Assembly: GCF_014192745.1 (NCBI RefSeq) | Contig: NZ_JACHYJ010000007.1 | Span: 186,001-250,000 of the forward strand | Direction: 5' to 3' | Source of the DNA: Luteimonas sp. RC10 | GTDB taxonomy: Bacteria > Pseudomonadota > Gammaproteobacteria > Xanthomonadales > Xanthomonadaceae | DNA: 64,000 nucleotides | Shown: positions 17,578 to 28,024 of the stretch, piece by piece | Layout of the letters: every line of letters begins with the position of its first letter | Numbering within the stretch: the stretch's first letter is position 1 | The notes under the pieces: generated by a model | The model's input: only the letters and a program-made list of their open reading frames with translations | The model's database searches: none | What the model was told of the DNA's origin: nothing | Position numbers and translations under genes: made by a program

Positions 17578-18783
17578 TCAGCCGACCAACCGCACCCGCG
17601 CGAAGTTGCGCTTGCCGACCTGCAGCACGCCCTCGAAGCCGGGCGTGAGCACCAGACCAGCATCTTCGACGACGGCGCCGTCGACCTTGACCGCGCGCTC
17701 CTTGAGCTTGCGGTTGGCTTCCGAGTTGCTCGGCGTGATGCCGGCGGCGGTCAGCAGCGCGGCGATGCGCAGGCCCTCGGTGGGCACTGCGACATCCTGC
17801 AATGGCAACGCGGTCACATCGCCCTCGCCGGTCACCGCGGCATGCCAGCCGGCGATCGCGGTCTGCGCTGCGTCGGCGTCGTGGAAGCGCGTGGCGAGTT
17901 CGCGCGCCAGTCGCAGCTTCACGTCACGCGGGTTCAGCGCGCCGGCGTCGACGTCGGCCTTGAGCGCCGCGGCTTCGTCGATGCCGATCTCCAGGCTCAG
18001 CAATTCGATCCAGTTCCACATCAGCGCGTCGCCGATCTTCATCGTCTTGTTGACGATGTCGATCGCCGGATCGGTCACGCCGATGTAGTTACCCAGCGAC
18101 TTGGACATCTTGGCCACACCGTCCAGGCCGACCAGCAGCGGCATCGTCAACACGACCTGCGGTGCCTGGCCGTGGTGTTCCTGCAGCGCGCGCCCCATCA
18201 GCAGGTTGAACTTCTGGTCGGTGCCGCCGCATTCGACGTCGGCGTGCAGCGCGACCGAGTCGTAGCCCTGCACCAGCGGATAGAGAAACTCGTGGATCGC
18301 GATCGGTTGCTGGCCGGCGTAGCGCTTGGCGAAGTCGTCGCGCTCGAGCATGCGCGCCACCGTATGCGTGGAGGCCAGCCGGATCATGTCGGCCGCGCCC
18401 ATCGCACCGAACCACTCGGAGTTGAAGCGCACTTCGGTGCGCTCGGCATCGAGCACCTTGAACACCTGCGCCTTGTAGGTCTCGGCATTCGCCAGCACGT
18501 CCTCGCGCGAGAGCGCCTTGCGCGTGGCGCTCTTGCCCGACGGGTCGCCGATCATCCCGGTGAAGTCGCCGATCAGGAAGATCACCGTGTGGCCCAGGTC
18601 CTGGAACTGGCGCATCTTGTTGAGCAGCACCGTATGGCCCAGATGCAGGTCGGGCGCGGTCGGGTCGAAGCCGGCCTTGATGCGCAACGGACGACCGAGG
18701 GCGAGCCGGGCCTGCAGGTCGTCGCGCTTGAGGATTTCGTCGCTGCCGCGTGCGATCAGGTCGAGGGCGGAGGTCTGGGACAT
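17578..18783 (-). CDS. tyrS: Tyrosyl-tRNA synthetase
   Basis: Class I aminoacyl-tRNA synthetase charging tRNA-Tyr. 401 residues from the chosen ATG. The HIGH motif reads HLGH (47-50), the KMSKS loop reads KMSKS (about 224-228), and [13 protein letters not shown] is the family's tyrosine-site segment. A C-terminal S4 RNA-binding domain holds [17 protein letters not shown] at 18810 would add nine residues; neither start has a good Shine-Dalgarno. It is divergent from the M23 peptidase gene, the arrangement usual in Xanthomonadaceae. Confidence 0.96.
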   Translation of the reverse strand: MSQTSALDLIARGSDEILKRDDLQARLALGRPLRIKAGFDPTAPDLHLGHTVLLNKMRQFQDLGHTVIFLIGDFTGMIGDPSGKSATRKALSREDVLANAETYKAQVFKVLDAERTEVRFNSEWFGAMGAADMIRLASTHTVARMLERDDFAKRYAGQQPIAIHEFLYPLVQGYDSVALHADVECGGTDQKFNLLMGRALQEHHGQAPQVVLTMPLLVGLDGVAKMSKSLGNYIGVTDPAIDIVNKTMKIGDALMWNWIELLSLEIGIDEAAALKADVDAGALNPRDVKLRLARELATRFHDADAAQTAIAGWHAAVTGEGDVTALPLQDVAVPTEGLRIAALLTAAGITPSNSEANRKLKERAVKVDGAVVEDAGLVLTPGFEGVLQVGKRNFARVRLVG

Positions 18784-18901
18784 CGGGGGAGGCGTCTCTG
18801 GGAAAGACACGCCGCGTATTCACGATGTGAATGCGCACGCCACGGGCGTTAACGTGTCGTTATCTGGTGAATGGAAGAAAAATTCCTGCGCCGTCAGTCA
18901 T

Positions 18902-18930
18902 TTGACGCATGGAGCTCACATCTCTATGTT
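18902..18930 (+). promoter_or_regulatory. Sigma-70-like promoter of the M23 peptidase-anmK unit
   Basis: TTGACG (18902-18907), a 17-bp spacer and TATGTT (18925-18930). It predicts a transcript start about 34 nt before the ATG at 18971. Good -35, fair -10; assigned by eye. Confidence 0.6.
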
Positions 18931-18970
18931 ACCGCGCTGACACGTCTTTCACGCACCGGGATCCGCCACG

Positions 18971-20446
18971 ATGACGACACCCGTCCCGCCGCAGGCCGAC
19001 GCCCATCACCAGCGCGTGCTCCATGACAACCTGCAGGCGGCAGCGCGGAATACGGCGCAGGAAGGCAATGCGCGCGGCATCCGGCTGTATCCGGGCCGCT
19101 GGACGCGACGCGACTGGGCCCATGCCAGTCTGTTTGCGACACTCGGCGCTCTGGTTGTCGCCCTGGTCCCCGGGTTTTCGCATGCGATGCGCGATGGCGA
19201 CGACGACGGCCACCAATTGGTCACGATGTCCCTGGCGCTGCCGCCCCTGACCGCGCAGCAGCGCAGCGCGCAGCAGCAGCACGACAACTGGCAGCTGGTC
19301 ACCGTCGCCCAGGGCCAGACGCTGGGCTCGATCTTCTCCGAGCTCGACCTGCCGGCCGCGACGATGCACCGCATCCTCGAACTGCCCGACGCCAAGGCCA
19401 AGCTCACGCGCATGCGCCCGGGCACCGAGCTGGGCTTCGACATCGCGGCCGACGGCAGCCTGCAGAAGCTGCGCTACGACCGCAGCGATACCGAGCGCGT
19501 CGAACTGACGCTCGCCGGCGATGCGGTCCAGGAACAGGTCATCGAGCGCCCGGTCGAGATCCGCAACGTGGTCATCAGCGGCCAGGTCGGCCGCTCGCTG
19601 TTCCACTCGGCACGCCGGCTGGGCCTGTCGGGCGCGAACATCAACACGCTGACCGACGAAGTCTTCAAGTACGACATCGATTTCAACACCGACGTCACCC
19701 AGAACGACCGCTTCAGTGTCGTCGTCGAGCAGGTCTGGCGCGAGGGTGAACTGATCCGCAGCGGCCCGGTGCAGGCGGCGGTGTTCACCGCCAAGGGCAA
19801 GCCGTTCTCCGCGTTCCGCTTCGAGCACGACGGCAAGGCCGAGTACTACAACGCCGAAGGCCGCCCGCTGAAGAAGAGCTTCATCCGCATGCCGATCCAG
19901 TACGCGCGGCTGAGCTCGCGCTTCGGCAGCCGGCGCCACCCGGTGCTGGGCACGATGCGCATGCACAAGGGCGTGGATTACGCCGCCGCCACCGGCACCC
20001 CGATCATGGCCGCCGGCGATGCCCGCGTGCAGTTCAAGGGCACCCAGCGCGGCTACGGCAACGTCGTGATCCTCGATCACGGCCGCGGCCACACCACGCT
20101 CTACGCCCACATGTCGCGCTTCGGCAATGTCCGCCAGGGCCAGCGCGTCTCGCAGGGCACGGTGATCGGCTATGTCGGCTCCACGGGCCTGGCGACCGGT
20201 CCGCACCTGCACTACGAGTTCCGCGTCAACGGCCAGCACCGCAACCCGCTGCAGCACACGATGCCCGAGCCCGACCCGCTGAGCGGCACGGCGCTGGCGC
20301 AGTTCCGCCAGCAGACCGGCCCGGCGCTCGCGCGCATCCGCGAAGTCGAGGACATCATCTACGCCGACGTGCCGGCGCGTCCCGACCCCGAGCGCGCCGA
20401 CCGCCAGGTCGCCAGCGCCGACGCCGGCCGCAGCCCCCGCGGTTGA
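18971..20446 (+). CDS. M23-family murein endopeptidase, MepM-like
   Basis: 491 residues. A membrane anchor or uncleaved signal lies about 50-70 ([19 protein letters not shown]). LysM-like/OapA-type material follows ([20 protein letters not shown]), then a beta-rich middle domain. The catalytic M23 domain has intact zinc ligands, His332 and Asp336 in HKGVDYA and His412/His414 in HLHYEF. It should cut peptidoglycan cross-links during growth, unlike the degenerate EnvC in this window. Followed after 31 bp by anmK, which recycles peptidoglycan sugar, so the pair is functionally linked. Confidence 0.93.
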   Translation: MTTPVPPQADAHHQRVLHDNLQAAARNTAQEGNARGIRLYPGRWTRRDWAHASLFATLGALVVALVPGFSHAMRDGDDDGHQLVTMSLALPPLTAQQRSAQQQHDNWQLVTVAQGQTLGSIFSELDLPAATMHRILELPDAKAKLTRMRPGTELGFDIAADGSLQKLRYDRSDTERVELTLAGDAVQEQVIERPVEIRNVVISGQVGRSLFHSARRLGLSGANINTLTDEVFKYDIDFNTDVTQNDRFSVVVEQVWREGELIRSGPVQAAVFTAKGKPFSAFRFEHDGKAEYYNAEGRPLKKSFIRMPIQYARLSSRFGSRRHPVLGTMRMHKGVDYAAATGTPIMAAGDARVQFKGTQRGYGNVVILDHGRGHTTLYAHMSRFGNVRQGQRVSQGTVIGYVGSTGLATGPHLHYEFRVNGQHRNPLQHTMPEPDPLSGTALAQFRQQTGPALARIREVEDIIYADVPARPDPERADRQVASADAGRSPRG

Positions 20447-20450
20447 TTCC

Positions 20451-20474
20451 ACGCCCGGCTCCGGCCGGGCGTTT
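20451..20474 (+). terminator. GC hairpin between mepM-like gene and anmK
   Basis: ACGCCCGGC (20451-20459) pairs with GCCGGGCGT (20464-20472), followed by only a short T-run. It lies in the 31-bp gap, so it may attenuate read-through into anmK and covers any ribosome site of the first anmK ATG. Confidence 0.5.
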
Positions 20475-20477
20475 CGC

Positions 20478-21638
20478 ATGTCCCAAGCTCCTGCGCGCGC
20501 GCCCATGCCCGACCTGTTCCTCGGCCTGATCTCGGGCACCAGCGCCGACGGCATCGATGCAGCCATCGTCGGCTTCGAGACCGACACCGCAGGTGGGCTG
20601 CAGGCCGATCTGCGCCTGGGCCGCACCTACCCCTGGCCCGACGACCTGCGCACGCAACTGGTGGCGCTGGGCCAGCAGGCCGCGCCGTTGACCCTCGACG
20701 CGCTGGGCGAGCTCGACAGCCGGATCGCCGAGGGCTTCGCGCAGGCCGCGAACCGGGTGCTGGCCGAGGCCGGGCTGACGGCTGCGGACATCGCGGCGAT
20801 CGGCTCGCACGGCCAGACACTCCGCCATCGCCCACAGGGGCGCCATGGCGACGGGCAACACGGGTTCACGCTGCAGCTCGGCGATCCCTCTCGCATCGCC
20901 GAGCGCACCGGCATTCGCACCGTGGCCGACTTCCGCCGCCGCGATGTCGCTGCCGGCGGTCACGGCGCCCCGCTGCTGCCGGCGCTGCACGCCGCGCTGC
21001 TGCACGCGCCCGGCGAGGACCGGGCGGTACTCAACCTGGGCGGCATCGCCAATCTCACCCTGCTGCCGGCCGACGGCGCCGCAGTGCGCGGCTTCGACAC
21101 CGGTCCGGCCAACGGGCTGATGGACGCCTGGTGCCTGCGGCACACCGGCCAGCCGTTCGACCGCGGCGGTGCCCTGGCGACCGCCGGCCAAGTCGATCCG
21201 ACACTGCTGGCGCGGCTGCGTGCGGCGCCCTGGTTCGCGCTGCCGCCGCCCAAGTCCTCGGGCCGCGACCAGTTCCATCTGGACTGGGTCGAGACCGCAC
21301 TGACCGGCGCCGAGGCCCCGGCCGACGTGCAGGCGACGTTGCTGGCGCTGAGCGCGACGACGATCGCCGATGCGCTGCGCGCCACCCAGCCGAGCACCGT
21401 TCGCCTGATCGCCTGCGGCGGCGGCGTGCACAACCCGGCGCTGATGGCGGCAGTGGCCGATGCCCTGCCCGGCATCGCCGTGGTGTCAAGCGCGGCGCAC
21501 GGGCTCGACCCCGATCACGTCGAGGCCATGGGCTTTGCGTGGCTGGCCCGGCAGACCGTGCTCGGGCTGCCGGGGAATCTACCGTCGGTGACCGGCGCCG
21601 CCGGCCCCCGGGTGCTCGGCGGCATCTACCCGGCCTGA
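20478..21638 (+). CDS. anmK: Anhydro-N-acetylmuramic acid kinase
   Basis: Phosphorylates and hydrolyses 1,6-anhydroMurNAc to MurNAc-6-P in cell-wall recycling. 386 residues from the first ATG. Motifs: [15 protein letters not shown] (ATP-binding N-terminus), [49 protein letters not shown] and GRDQFHLDW. The alternative ATG at 20505 begins just before the conserved [13 protein letters not shown] and lies outside the upstream hairpin, so it could be the real start (377 residues). Confidence 0.96.
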   Translation: MSQAPARAPMPDLFLGLISGTSADGIDAAIVGFETDTAGGLQADLRLGRTYPWPDDLRTQLVALGQQAAPLTLDALGELDSRIAEGFAQAANRVLAEAGLTAADIAAIGSHGQTLRHRPQGRHGDGQHGFTLQLGDPSRIAERTGIRTVADFRRRDVAAGGHGAPLLPALHAALLHAPGEDRAVLNLGGIANLTLLPADGAAVRGFDTGPANGLMDAWCLRHTGQPFDRGGALATAGQVDPTLLARLRAAPWFALPPPKSSGRDQFHLDWVETALTGAEAPADVQATLLALSATTIADALRATQPSTVRLIACGGGVHNPALMAAVADALPGIAVVSSAAHGLDPDHVEAMGFAWLARQTVLGLPGNLPSVTGAAGPRVLGGIYPA

Positions 21639-21655
21639 GCGGCCGGGCGCGCGCC

Positions 21656-22474
21656 TCAGGCGGATGCGTCGGGCGAGGCGCCCAGCACCGCGAACGCGGC
21701 CTGCCGCTCGGCCTCGGTCAGGTCGATGCGCTGCAGCCCGGCATCGAGCAGCAGGGCCGGCCCGCCGGACGCAGGACGCAGCGCCAGCGCCTGGGTGTCG
21801 CCGTCCGGGGTGTCGACCAGCAACGGCGCCTCACGCTTGCCGAAGCGGACGTTCTGCTTGCCTGCGGCGCGGCCGGGCAGCTTGCCATAGGCGTAGGTCA
21901 CGACCGTGCCGCCGAACGAGGACTGCGCAGCCTTGACCTCGACCGGCTCAGGCGTCCAGCGCTGCGGCAGCTGCGCGGCGCGGTTGATGCGGCCGTTGCG
22001 CACCCAGGTGACGATCGCCACGACGCCCAGGCCGGCAAAGATCCCGAACAGCACCAGGAAGAACGCCACGCGGTTCCAGAAGCGCTCCAGGCCGATGCTC
22101 AGCGCCGCCTTCGACGGGTCGTCCGCGGCGACCACCAGGCTCGCCGCGTAGTCGCCGCGCGAGAACGACAGGAACATCAGCGAGATGTGCTTCTCGTAGT
22201 CGACGCCATCGACGCGGTAGGCGACATCGGCTTCGCAATCGGTGAACACCGCCTTGCGCGTCGTGCAGCGGCCATCGCGCAGATTGTAGTCCTCGAGCTC
22301 GAGCGGATTGGCGCGGATCTGCATGTCCTGCAGCAGCCCGGGCGCCTGCCACCAGGCGATCGCGCCGGCGACCAGGAACATCAACAGGGCAAGCAGTGGG
22401 CCGCCGCCCATACCGACGGCCTTGCGGGTGAAGCGCAGATCACGCTGCGGCAGCAGCGCCTGGAGATTCGACAT
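21656..22474 (-). CDS. Two-TM membrane protein of unknown function
   Basis: 272 residues. TM1 is about 21-40 (GGPLLALLMFLVAGAIAWW) and TM2 about 140-160 (VAFFLVLFGIFAGLGVVAIV). Between them a roughly 95-residue extracytoplasmic segment holds three cysteines (RCTTRKAVFTDCEADVAYRV context), a layout like DUF3592-type membrane proteins. Start at 22474, where AGGAC precedes the ATG; the frame is open much further upstream without coding character. It converges with anmK (17 bp apart) and is downstream of the cytochrome oxidase genes on the same strand after a 173-bp gap. No function can be assigned. Confidence 0.7.
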   Translation of the reverse strand: MSNLQALLPQRDLRFTRKAVGMGGGPLLALLMFLVAGAIAWWQAPGLLQDMQIRANPLELEDYNLRDGRCTTRKAVFTDCEADVAYRVDGVDYEKHISLMFLSFSRGDYAASLVVAADDPSKAALSIGLERFWNRVAFFLVLFGIFAGLGVVAIVTWVRNGRINRAAQLPQRWTPEPVEVKAAQSSFGGTVVTYAYGKLPGRAAGKQNVRFGKREAPLLVDTPDGDTQALALRPASGGPALLLDAGLQRIDLTEAERQAAFAVLGASPDASA

Positions 22475-22647
22475 GAGGGTGTCCTGGGGGGAGCAGGGGA
22501 AGGGTACGATCCGCGCGGCCGCATGGCGGGCGCCGGCCGGCACTGACAGCCACAGGCAGGCGACGGCCATACCGCGCGGGGGCGCTATATTGCCGCATTC
22601 ATGAAAACGCTTCCAGCGCTCGCAGGCAGGCACATTCCCAAGGCCCG

Positions 22648-23586
22648 TCAGCCCACGCGCTGCCAGTCCATACCACCGCCAGTCAGCCCACCCGCGCCCG
22701 GCAGCCACGGCAGCAGCCAGTGGTCGACCAGCAGGAACGCGAACAGCGCCATCAGGTACACCACCGAGTAATTGAACATCCGCATCGCGAAGAACTCGTC
22801 CGGCGGATCGAGCAGCCGCCAGGCGTACCAGAGGAACACCAGGCCGAGCACGACCGCCCCACCCAGGTAGAACAGTCCGCTCATGCCGATCGCCACCGGC
22901 AGCAGGGTGACCACCACCAGCAGTACCGTGTAGATCAGGATCTGCCAGCGTGTGTAGGCCACGCCGTGGGTCACCGGCAGCATCGGCACCAGCGCGCGGG
23001 CGTAATCCTCGCGGCGGAAGATCGCCAGCGCCCAGAAGTGCGGCGGCGTCCACACGAACACGATCAGCACCAGCAGCAGCGCGTGCGCCCAGTCCCACTG
23101 CCCGGTCATGCCGGTCACCGCGGCCCAGCCCAGCAGCGGTGGCGCGGCGCCGGCGATGCCGCCGATGACGATGTTCTGCGGCGTCGCGCGCTTGAGAAAG
23201 CCGGTGTAGATCACCGCGTAGCCGATCAGCGAGGCGAAGGTCAGCACCGCGGTCAGCGTGTTGACCAGCAGAATCAAGATCGCCATCGACAACGCGCCGA
23301 GCACCAGCGCGAACGCGAGCACCTGACCCGGCCGCAGCGCCCCGGTCGCCAGCGGGCGATGCGCGGTGCGCGCCATGACCTTGTCGATGCGCTGATCGAT
23401 CAGATGATTGATTGCCGCCGCCGACGCCGCCGCCAACCAGATGCCGAGCAGGCCGAACACGCTCTCGCGTGCCGGCGGCAGGCCCGGGACGGCGAGAAAC
23501 ATGCCCACCAGCGCGGTGAACACGATTAGCGCGACCACCCGCGGCTTGGTCAGCGTCCAGTACTCGCGTGCCTTGCTGCCGGCCAT
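22648..23586 (-). CDS. ctaB: Protoheme IX farnesyltransferase (heme O synthase)
   Basis: Integral membrane prenyltransferase adding a farnesyl group to heme B to make heme O for the aa3 oxidase. 312 residues, multi-TM, with the UbiA-superfamily Asp motif in [19 protein letters not shown] and the conserved [10 protein letters not shown] and YTRW segments. The ATG lies 1 bp after the ctaA stop, so the two are co-transcribed and possibly coupled. Last gene of the cox operon. Confidence 0.96.
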   Translation of the reverse strand: MAGSKAREYWTLTKPRVVALIVFTALVGMFLAVPGLPPARESVFGLLGIWLAAASAAAINHLIDQRIDKVMARTAHRPLATGALRPGQVLAFALVLGALSMAILILLVNTLTAVLTFASLIGYAVIYTGFLKRATPQNIVIGGIAGAAPPLLGWAAVTGMTGQWDWAHALLLVLIVFVWTPPHFWALAIFRREDYARALVPMLPVTHGVAYTRWQILIYTVLLVVVTLLPVAIGMSGLFYLGGAVVLGLVFLWYAWRLLDPPDEFFAMRMFNYSVVYLMALFAFLLVDHWLLPWLPGAGGLTGGGMDWQRVG

Positions 23587-23587
23587 G

Positions 23588-24787
23588 TCAGTCGGGCCGC
23601 CGCAGCCGCGCCAGCAACGAAACCAGCACGAACAGCAGCAGCGCGGCGCCGCCGTTGTGCAGCACCGCGACCCACAGCGGCAGCGCGAGCTTGACGTTGA
23701 GGATGCCCAGCAGCACCTGCGCCAGCGTCAGCGCGCCCAGCGCCGCCGCCCACCCGCGCAGGCCGGGCGTGCGCGACAGGCGCACGACGAAGGCCAGCAG
23801 CGTGACGAACACGACCACCGCCATCGCGCGGTGCGCCAACTGGATCGCGATGCGCGCCGCGCCGTCGAGCACGCCGCCCTCGTAGTCGACGCCGACGCCG
23901 CGCCACAGCACGAAGCCTTCGCCAAAATCGCCCTGCGGCCACCACTGGCCGACGCACTTGGGGAAATCCCCGTAGTGATGGACCGCGGTCGTCCACCCAC
24001 CGGCGCCACAGGCGAGCGCGGCGTAGTTGGCACTGACCCAGCCGCCGAGCGCGATCTGCACGCCGACCACCGCGATCGCCACGAGTGTCCAGCGCCGCAA
24101 CGTGTGCGCCTGCGCCAGCACGATCGGCTGCATCGTCGCCCGCCAGGCCATCCACAGCAGCAGCGAGAACGTCAGCATGCCGCCGAGCAGGTGGCCCATG
24201 ACGATCACCGGCTTGAGCAGCAAGGTCACCGTCCACTTGCCCAGCAGCGCCTGGAAGATCACCACCGCCAGCGTCAGCACCGCCGCGCGCGCCAGGTCGA
24301 CGTTTGACCAGCGCAGCGCCGCGAACAGCAGCAGCGCCTCGCCGAGCCCGGCGACCGCGAGCGCGGCCATCGTCTCGCCGCGCATGTACAGCGGGATCGC
24401 CAGCGCGACCAGCAGCGCCGCGCCGATCACCTGCACCAGCCCCAGACGCCGACGGCGCACCGCCAGCAACGCCAGGCCGAGCACGAACACGCCCAGCGTC
24501 GCCGCCAGGTGGCGGTGGACCTGCTCGCGCCAGGCCTTGTGGGTCTCGAACGGCCGGATCGCGCTCGCGGCGTGGTCGCTGACATCGGTGGCGGCCTGCG
24601 GCCAGGTCGCGCGTCCGTAGCAGGTCGGCCAGTCCGGGCAGCTGAGCCCGGCATCGGACAGCCGCACGAATGCGCCGAACACGATCACGCACAGCGTCAG
24701 CGCCGCCGCGAACCAGGCGATGCGGTGGAAGTGGCGGTGGACGGCCGGGCGGTAGGGCGTGGCGTTCGAGGGCGGGCTGTGGGTCAT
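23588..24787 (-). CDS. ctaA: Heme A synthase (CtaA/COX15)
   Basis: Oxidises heme O to heme A in the inner membrane. 399 residues, eight hydrophobic helices, with the CtaA hallmarks [11 protein letters not shown] and [19 protein letters not shown]. The start at 24787 overlaps the stop of the upstream CxxxC protein gene (TGATG), indicating translational coupling. Confidence 0.95.
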   Translation of the reverse strand: MTHSPPSNATPYRPAVHRHFHRIAWFAAALTLCVIVFGAFVRLSDAGLSCPDWPTCYGRATWPQAATDVSDHAASAIRPFETHKAWREQVHRHLAATLGVFVLGLALLAVRRRRLGLVQVIGAALLVALAIPLYMRGETMAALAVAGLGEALLLFAALRWSNVDLARAAVLTLAVVIFQALLGKWTVTLLLKPVIVMGHLLGGMLTFSLLLWMAWRATMQPIVLAQAHTLRRWTLVAIAVVGVQIALGGWVSANYAALACGAGGWTTAVHHYGDFPKCVGQWWPQGDFGEGFVLWRGVGVDYEGGVLDGAARIAIQLAHRAMAVVVFVTLLAFVVRLSRTPGLRGWAAALGALTLAQVLLGILNVKLALPLWVAVLHNGGAALLLFVLVSLLARLRRPD

Positions 24788-25371
24788 CAGCGGAGTCTGA
24801 GCAGCTTGGCCATGTCCGCACGCAGATGGCCCGGATCGAAGCCGGGAGCGTAGCGCAGGATCACGAACCCGTTGGGGTCCACGACATAGGCCGGGACGCC
24901 ATTGTCCGCTTCGCCGGCGCCGCCGTCGACGCGGGGCAATGTCGCACGCAGGCCGGGGTCGGCTTGCAACTCGCGCCACGCCGTGTTGCGCACCGCACCT
25001 TCGGGCACCGGGCCCAGCCACAGGATATCGACGTGGTCGGCATTGCGACCGAACAGCTGCCACACCAGGTCGAGCTCGCGCGACAGCGCGACACAGGCTT
25101 CCCTGCACTCCGCGGGCGGCGCGACCAGGATCCGCCAGCGGCGTTCCACCGGCTGCCAGGCGTAAGCGCTGCCATCGACCAGCCGCGGCGTGCGTGCGCG
25201 CAGATCGGCCGGCGGGTCGAGCAGCTCGCCGTGGTTCTGCATGCCGGCCGGCCGCCAGCCCGAGAAGCGCAGCGCGCCGGCGACGACCGCGCTGCCCAGA
25301 AACAGCACCACGATCAGCACCAGCAGCAGGCGGTTGCGGTCGCGCTGCGCGCGCGGGACGGACGATGTCAT
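24787..25371 (-). CDS. Membrane-anchored SCO/thioredoxin-like CxxxC protein of the cox operon
   Basis: 194 residues with one N-terminal TM helix (about 15-34) and a soluble domain facing the periplasm. The soluble part carries a Cys89-x3-Cys93 pair in PAECREACVAL, positioned like the copper-binding CxxxC of SCO1/SenC, and the later PAYVVDPNGFVILRY matches the typical end of a thioredoxin-fold domain. It is short for SCO, and the usual distal copper-ligand His was not identified. Overlaps surf1 by 4 bp (ATGA) and ctaA by 1 bp. A role in CuA or CuB delivery or thiol handling is inferred from context. Confidence 0.72.
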   Translation of the reverse strand: MTSSVPRAQRDRNRLLLVLIVVLFLGSAVVAGALRFSGWRPAGMQNHGELLDPPADLRARTPRLVDGSAYAWQPVERRWRILVAPPAECREACVALSRELDLVWQLFGRNADHVDILWLGPVPEGAVRNTAWRELQADPGLRATLPRVDGGAGEADNGVPAYVVDPNGFVILRYAPGFDPGHLRADMAKLLRLR

Positions 25372-26105
25372 CGGCGGGACTTCCGGAAGGTGAGCACCAG
25401 GGCGGTGACCAGCACGGTCAACGCCAGGCCGAACCACTGGACGGCGTAGCCCAGGTGTTTTTCGGGCGGCAAGGTGTTGGGCAGGATCTCAAGATCGCGA
25501 CCATAGCCGACCGGCAGCGCAGGATCGAGCCGCAGTACGCGCGGCGGCAGCACCGGCAAGCCGGCGGCCGAGGCGATCGCCTGGGCATCGAACCGGGTCA
25601 TCAGCCAGGCTGGCCCCGGTCCGATCGCAGGCCCCAGCGCCAGCCCGGCCGACGGCGGCGGCGCGAGCAGGCCCTGCAGGTCCAAGCTCGGCCCGATCAG
25701 CCCATCACCGGCCAGCACCTCAGCCGACGGCATCCGTGCGGTGCGGTCGACGATCGGCACCCAACCCAGGTCGACCAAGAGCGGCGTCGTGCCGTCGTCG
25801 GGCGCGAACAGGCGGTAGACGCGCAAGCCCGGACGACCGTCATGGATCTGGTTGTCGAGCACGAACGCCGGCGTGTCGACGAAGCGCCCGCGCCCGGCCG
25901 CCCAGTCGTAGTCGCGCTGGCGATGCGGGTCCGCGGCCTGCGCCAACGGCACCGCCTGGCGTTCGGTCAGGGTCTGCTCGACGGCCTCGAGCATCGCCCG
26001 CTTGTCGTGCATCCGGCCCAGCTGCCACTGACCGAGCCCGGCGAACGCCAGCGCCAACAGCACCGCCGCCGTCCATCCGACGATGCGCCCGCTGCGCCGA
26101 CTCAC
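25368..26105 (-). CDS. SURF1-family cytochrome oxidase assembly protein
   Basis: 245 residues with the SURF1 plan: N-terminal TM (about 8-26, followed by GQWQLGRMHDK), a periplasmic domain with the family motif LVDLGWVPI, and a C-terminal TM ending KHLGYAVQWFGLALTVLVTA. Assists heme A insertion or stability of subunit I. GTG start at 26105. Overlaps the next gene by 4 bp. Confidence 0.93.
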   Translation of the reverse strand: MSRRSGRIVGWTAAVLLALAFAGLGQWQLGRMHDKRAMLEAVEQTLTERQAVPLAQAADPHRQRDYDWAAGRGRFVDTPAFVLDNQIHDGRPGLRVYRLFAPDDGTTPLLVDLGWVPIVDRTARMPSAEVLAGDGLIGPSLDLQGLLAPPPSAGLALGPAIGPGPAWLMTRFDAQAIASAAGLPVLPPRVLRLDPALPVGYGRDLEILPNTLPPEKHLGYAVQWFGLALTVLVTALVLTFRKSRR

Positions 26106-26164
26106 GCGCTGCCGCCCGCGGACTGCAATAATCCGCTCATACCCCTGGTGCCACGGAGTCCGTG

Positions 26165-26389
26165 ATGGTCATGAACGAGTCGCTCAAGCTGCTGCTGATC
26201 ATCGGCTTCGTCCTTCTGATCCTGTGGAACCTCGGCGCCGGCCTGTACTACATGCTCAACGACAAGGGCCGCAGCAACCGGACCGTGAATGCCCTGACCC
26301 GCCGCATCGGGCTGTCGGTGGCGCTGATCGCGCTGGTGCTGCTGGCGATCTGGATGGGGTGGATCAAGCCGCACGGCGTCTACGGCTGA
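26165..26389 (+). CDS. Twin-transmembrane small protein (DUF2909-like)
   Basis: 74 residues: two TM helices (about 8-28 and 48-68) joined by a basic loop with YYMLNDKGRSNRTVNALTRRI, the pattern of DUF2909 proteins linked to cytochrome oxidase loci. It is the only gene in the cox region on the plus strand, between surf1 and ctaE, both leftward. Start is uncertain among GTG 26162, ATG 26165 and ATG 26171; GGAG at about 26154 favours 26165. Confidence 0.85.
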   Translation: MVMNESLKLLLIIGFVLLILWNLGAGLYYMLNDKGRSNRTVNALTRRIGLSVALIALVLLAIWMGWIKPHGVYG

Positions 26390-26507
26390 TACCAAGCCCG
26401 ATCATCGGTCATTGCCGATGGCAGATAGGGGATCGGCCAACGGCGGGCGAGCATGCCGCCCACTGTCTCCGATCACGACTCGCCCCTCTTCCTCGTCTGC
26501 ATCGTCC

Positions 26508-27392
26508 TCAGACGACGTAGACGAACAGGAACAGGATCAGCCACACCACATCGACGAAGTGCCAGTACCAGGCCACCGCCTCGAAGGCGAAGTGGTTCTC
26601 GCTGGTGAAGTGGCCACGGAAACAGCGCAGCCAGATCACGATCAGCATGATCGTGCCCAGCGTGACGTGGGCCCCGTGGAAGCCGGTGAGCATGAAGAAC
26701 GTCGAGCCGTAGATCCCCGAACCCAGCGTCAGGTTGAGGTCGCGATAGGCGTGGACGTATTCCTCGATCTGGAAGAACAGGAACACGCAGCCCAGTGCGA
26801 TCGTCGCGCCCAGGAACACCAGCAACCGGGTGCGATGCGCGGCGCGCAGCGCGTGGTGGGCGATCGTGATCGTGACGCCCGACGCCAGCAGGATCAGCGT
26901 GTTGATCAGCGGCAGGCCCCAGGCCGGGATGGTCTGGAACACCCCGCCCACGCCGCCCGGGCCGGCAGTCGGCCACGCGGCGCTGTAGCCGTCCCACAGC
27001 ACCGAGTTGGTCATCGCACCCGAGCCCTCGCCGCCCAGCCACGGCAACGCCAGCGTGCGGGCGTAGAACAGGGCGCCGAAGAACGCGGCGAAGAACATGA
27101 TCTCCGAGAAGATGAACCACACCATCCCCATCCGGAACGACACGTCGACCTGCTTGTTGTAGTAGCCCGACACCGACTCGAGCACGACGTCGGCGAACCA
27201 CTTGAACAGGATCAGCGCCAGGCCGGCGATGCCGACGAAGAACGTCGTGCGGCCCCAACTGGCCTCGTTGAACCAGCTGGCCAGACCCAGCATCGTCACG
27301 AACAGCGCGACCGACGCAAACAGCGGCCACTTGCTGTCGTGCGGCACGAAGTAGACGTTGGGATCCTGGTGTTCGGTCTTCACGTGGGCCAT
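26508..27392 (-). CDS. ctaE: Cytochrome c oxidase subunit III
   Basis: 294-residue, seven-TM-type subunit III of the aa3 oxidase, with the family motifs EIMFFAAFFGALFYAR, HHALRAAHR, FQIEEYVHAYRD, TGFHGAHVTLG and WYWHFVDVVWLILFLFVYV at the C-terminus. ATG at 27390-27392. Lies 47 bp downstream of ctaG on the same strand. Confidence 0.97.
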   Translation of the reverse strand: MAHVKTEHQDPNVYFVPHDSKWPLFASVALFVTMLGLASWFNEASWGRTTFFVGIAGLALILFKWFADVVLESVSGYYNKQVDVSFRMGMVWFIFSEIMFFAAFFGALFYARTLALPWLGGEGSGAMTNSVLWDGYSAAWPTAGPGGVGGVFQTIPAWGLPLINTLILLASGVTITIAHHALRAAHRTRLLVFLGATIALGCVFLFFQIEEYVHAYRDLNLTLGSGIYGSTFFMLTGFHGAHVTLGTIMLIVIWLRCFRGHFTSENHFAFEAVAWYWHFVDVVWLILFLFVYVV

Positions 27393-27439
27393 GGCGGTAT
27401 CCGGGTGGCGGCGCGGTATCGAAAGGTGGAGCGGAACGC

Positions 27440-28024
27440 TTACGGCGATGCGGCCAGACGCGCGTCGCGCGGCGGAGCAGCATCGGCGATCAGCCGCGAG
27501 GTCAGCACATCGTTCTTGAAGAACGTGTACGACAGCGTGACCGTGTTGACGTCCCGCGGCAGCGAGGGATCGATGATGAAGCGGACCGGCATGTCGCGGG
27601 TTTCGCCGGCCTGGAGCGTCTGTGCGGTGAAGCAGAAGCACTCGGTCTTCTGGAAGAAACCCGAGGCCCGCGCCGGTGCGACCGACGGCGTGGCGCTGCC
27701 GACGATCGGGTGCGTGCTGTCGTTGTGCGCGTAGTACGTAGTCTCGTACTGCTCGCCGACACGCACGCGCATGCGGGTCTGATTGGGCCGGAACGACCAG
27801 GGCAAGTGCGAGTTGACGCTGGCGTCGAACTCCACCGTCACCCAGCGGTCTTCCACGCCCCCGGCCGACTGCGCGGGCGCGGCGACCGCGCTGTTCTCCA
27901 GGCGGATGCCGAACACCTTCTCGCAGGCGATGCGGTAGAGCGGCACCAGCGAGAAGGTGAACGCGAACGCGGCGACCGAGACCGCCACCAGCTTGCCGAT
28001 CCCCAGCGAACGCCGCGCGCTCAT
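27440..28024 (-). CDS. ctaG: Cytochrome c oxidase assembly protein CtaG (Cox11)
   Basis: Membrane-anchored copper chaperone delivering Cu to the CuB site of subunit I. 194 residues, one TM (about 12-31), periplasmic Ig-like domain with the CFCFTAQ copper motif preceded by FFQKTE, and the DPSLPRDVNTVTLSYTFF end. Start at 28024 overlaps the stop of the 49-residue gene upstream by 4 bp. Confidence 0.96.
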   Translation of the reverse strand: MSARRSLGIGKLVAVSVAAFAFTFSLVPLYRIACEKVFGIRLENSAVAAPAQSAGGVEDRWVTVEFDASVNSHLPWSFRPNQTRMRVRVGEQYETTYYAHNDSTHPIVGSATPSVAPARASGFFQKTECFCFTAQTLQAGETRDMPVRFIIDPSLPRDVNTVTLSYTFFKNDVLTSRLIADAAPPRDARLAASP

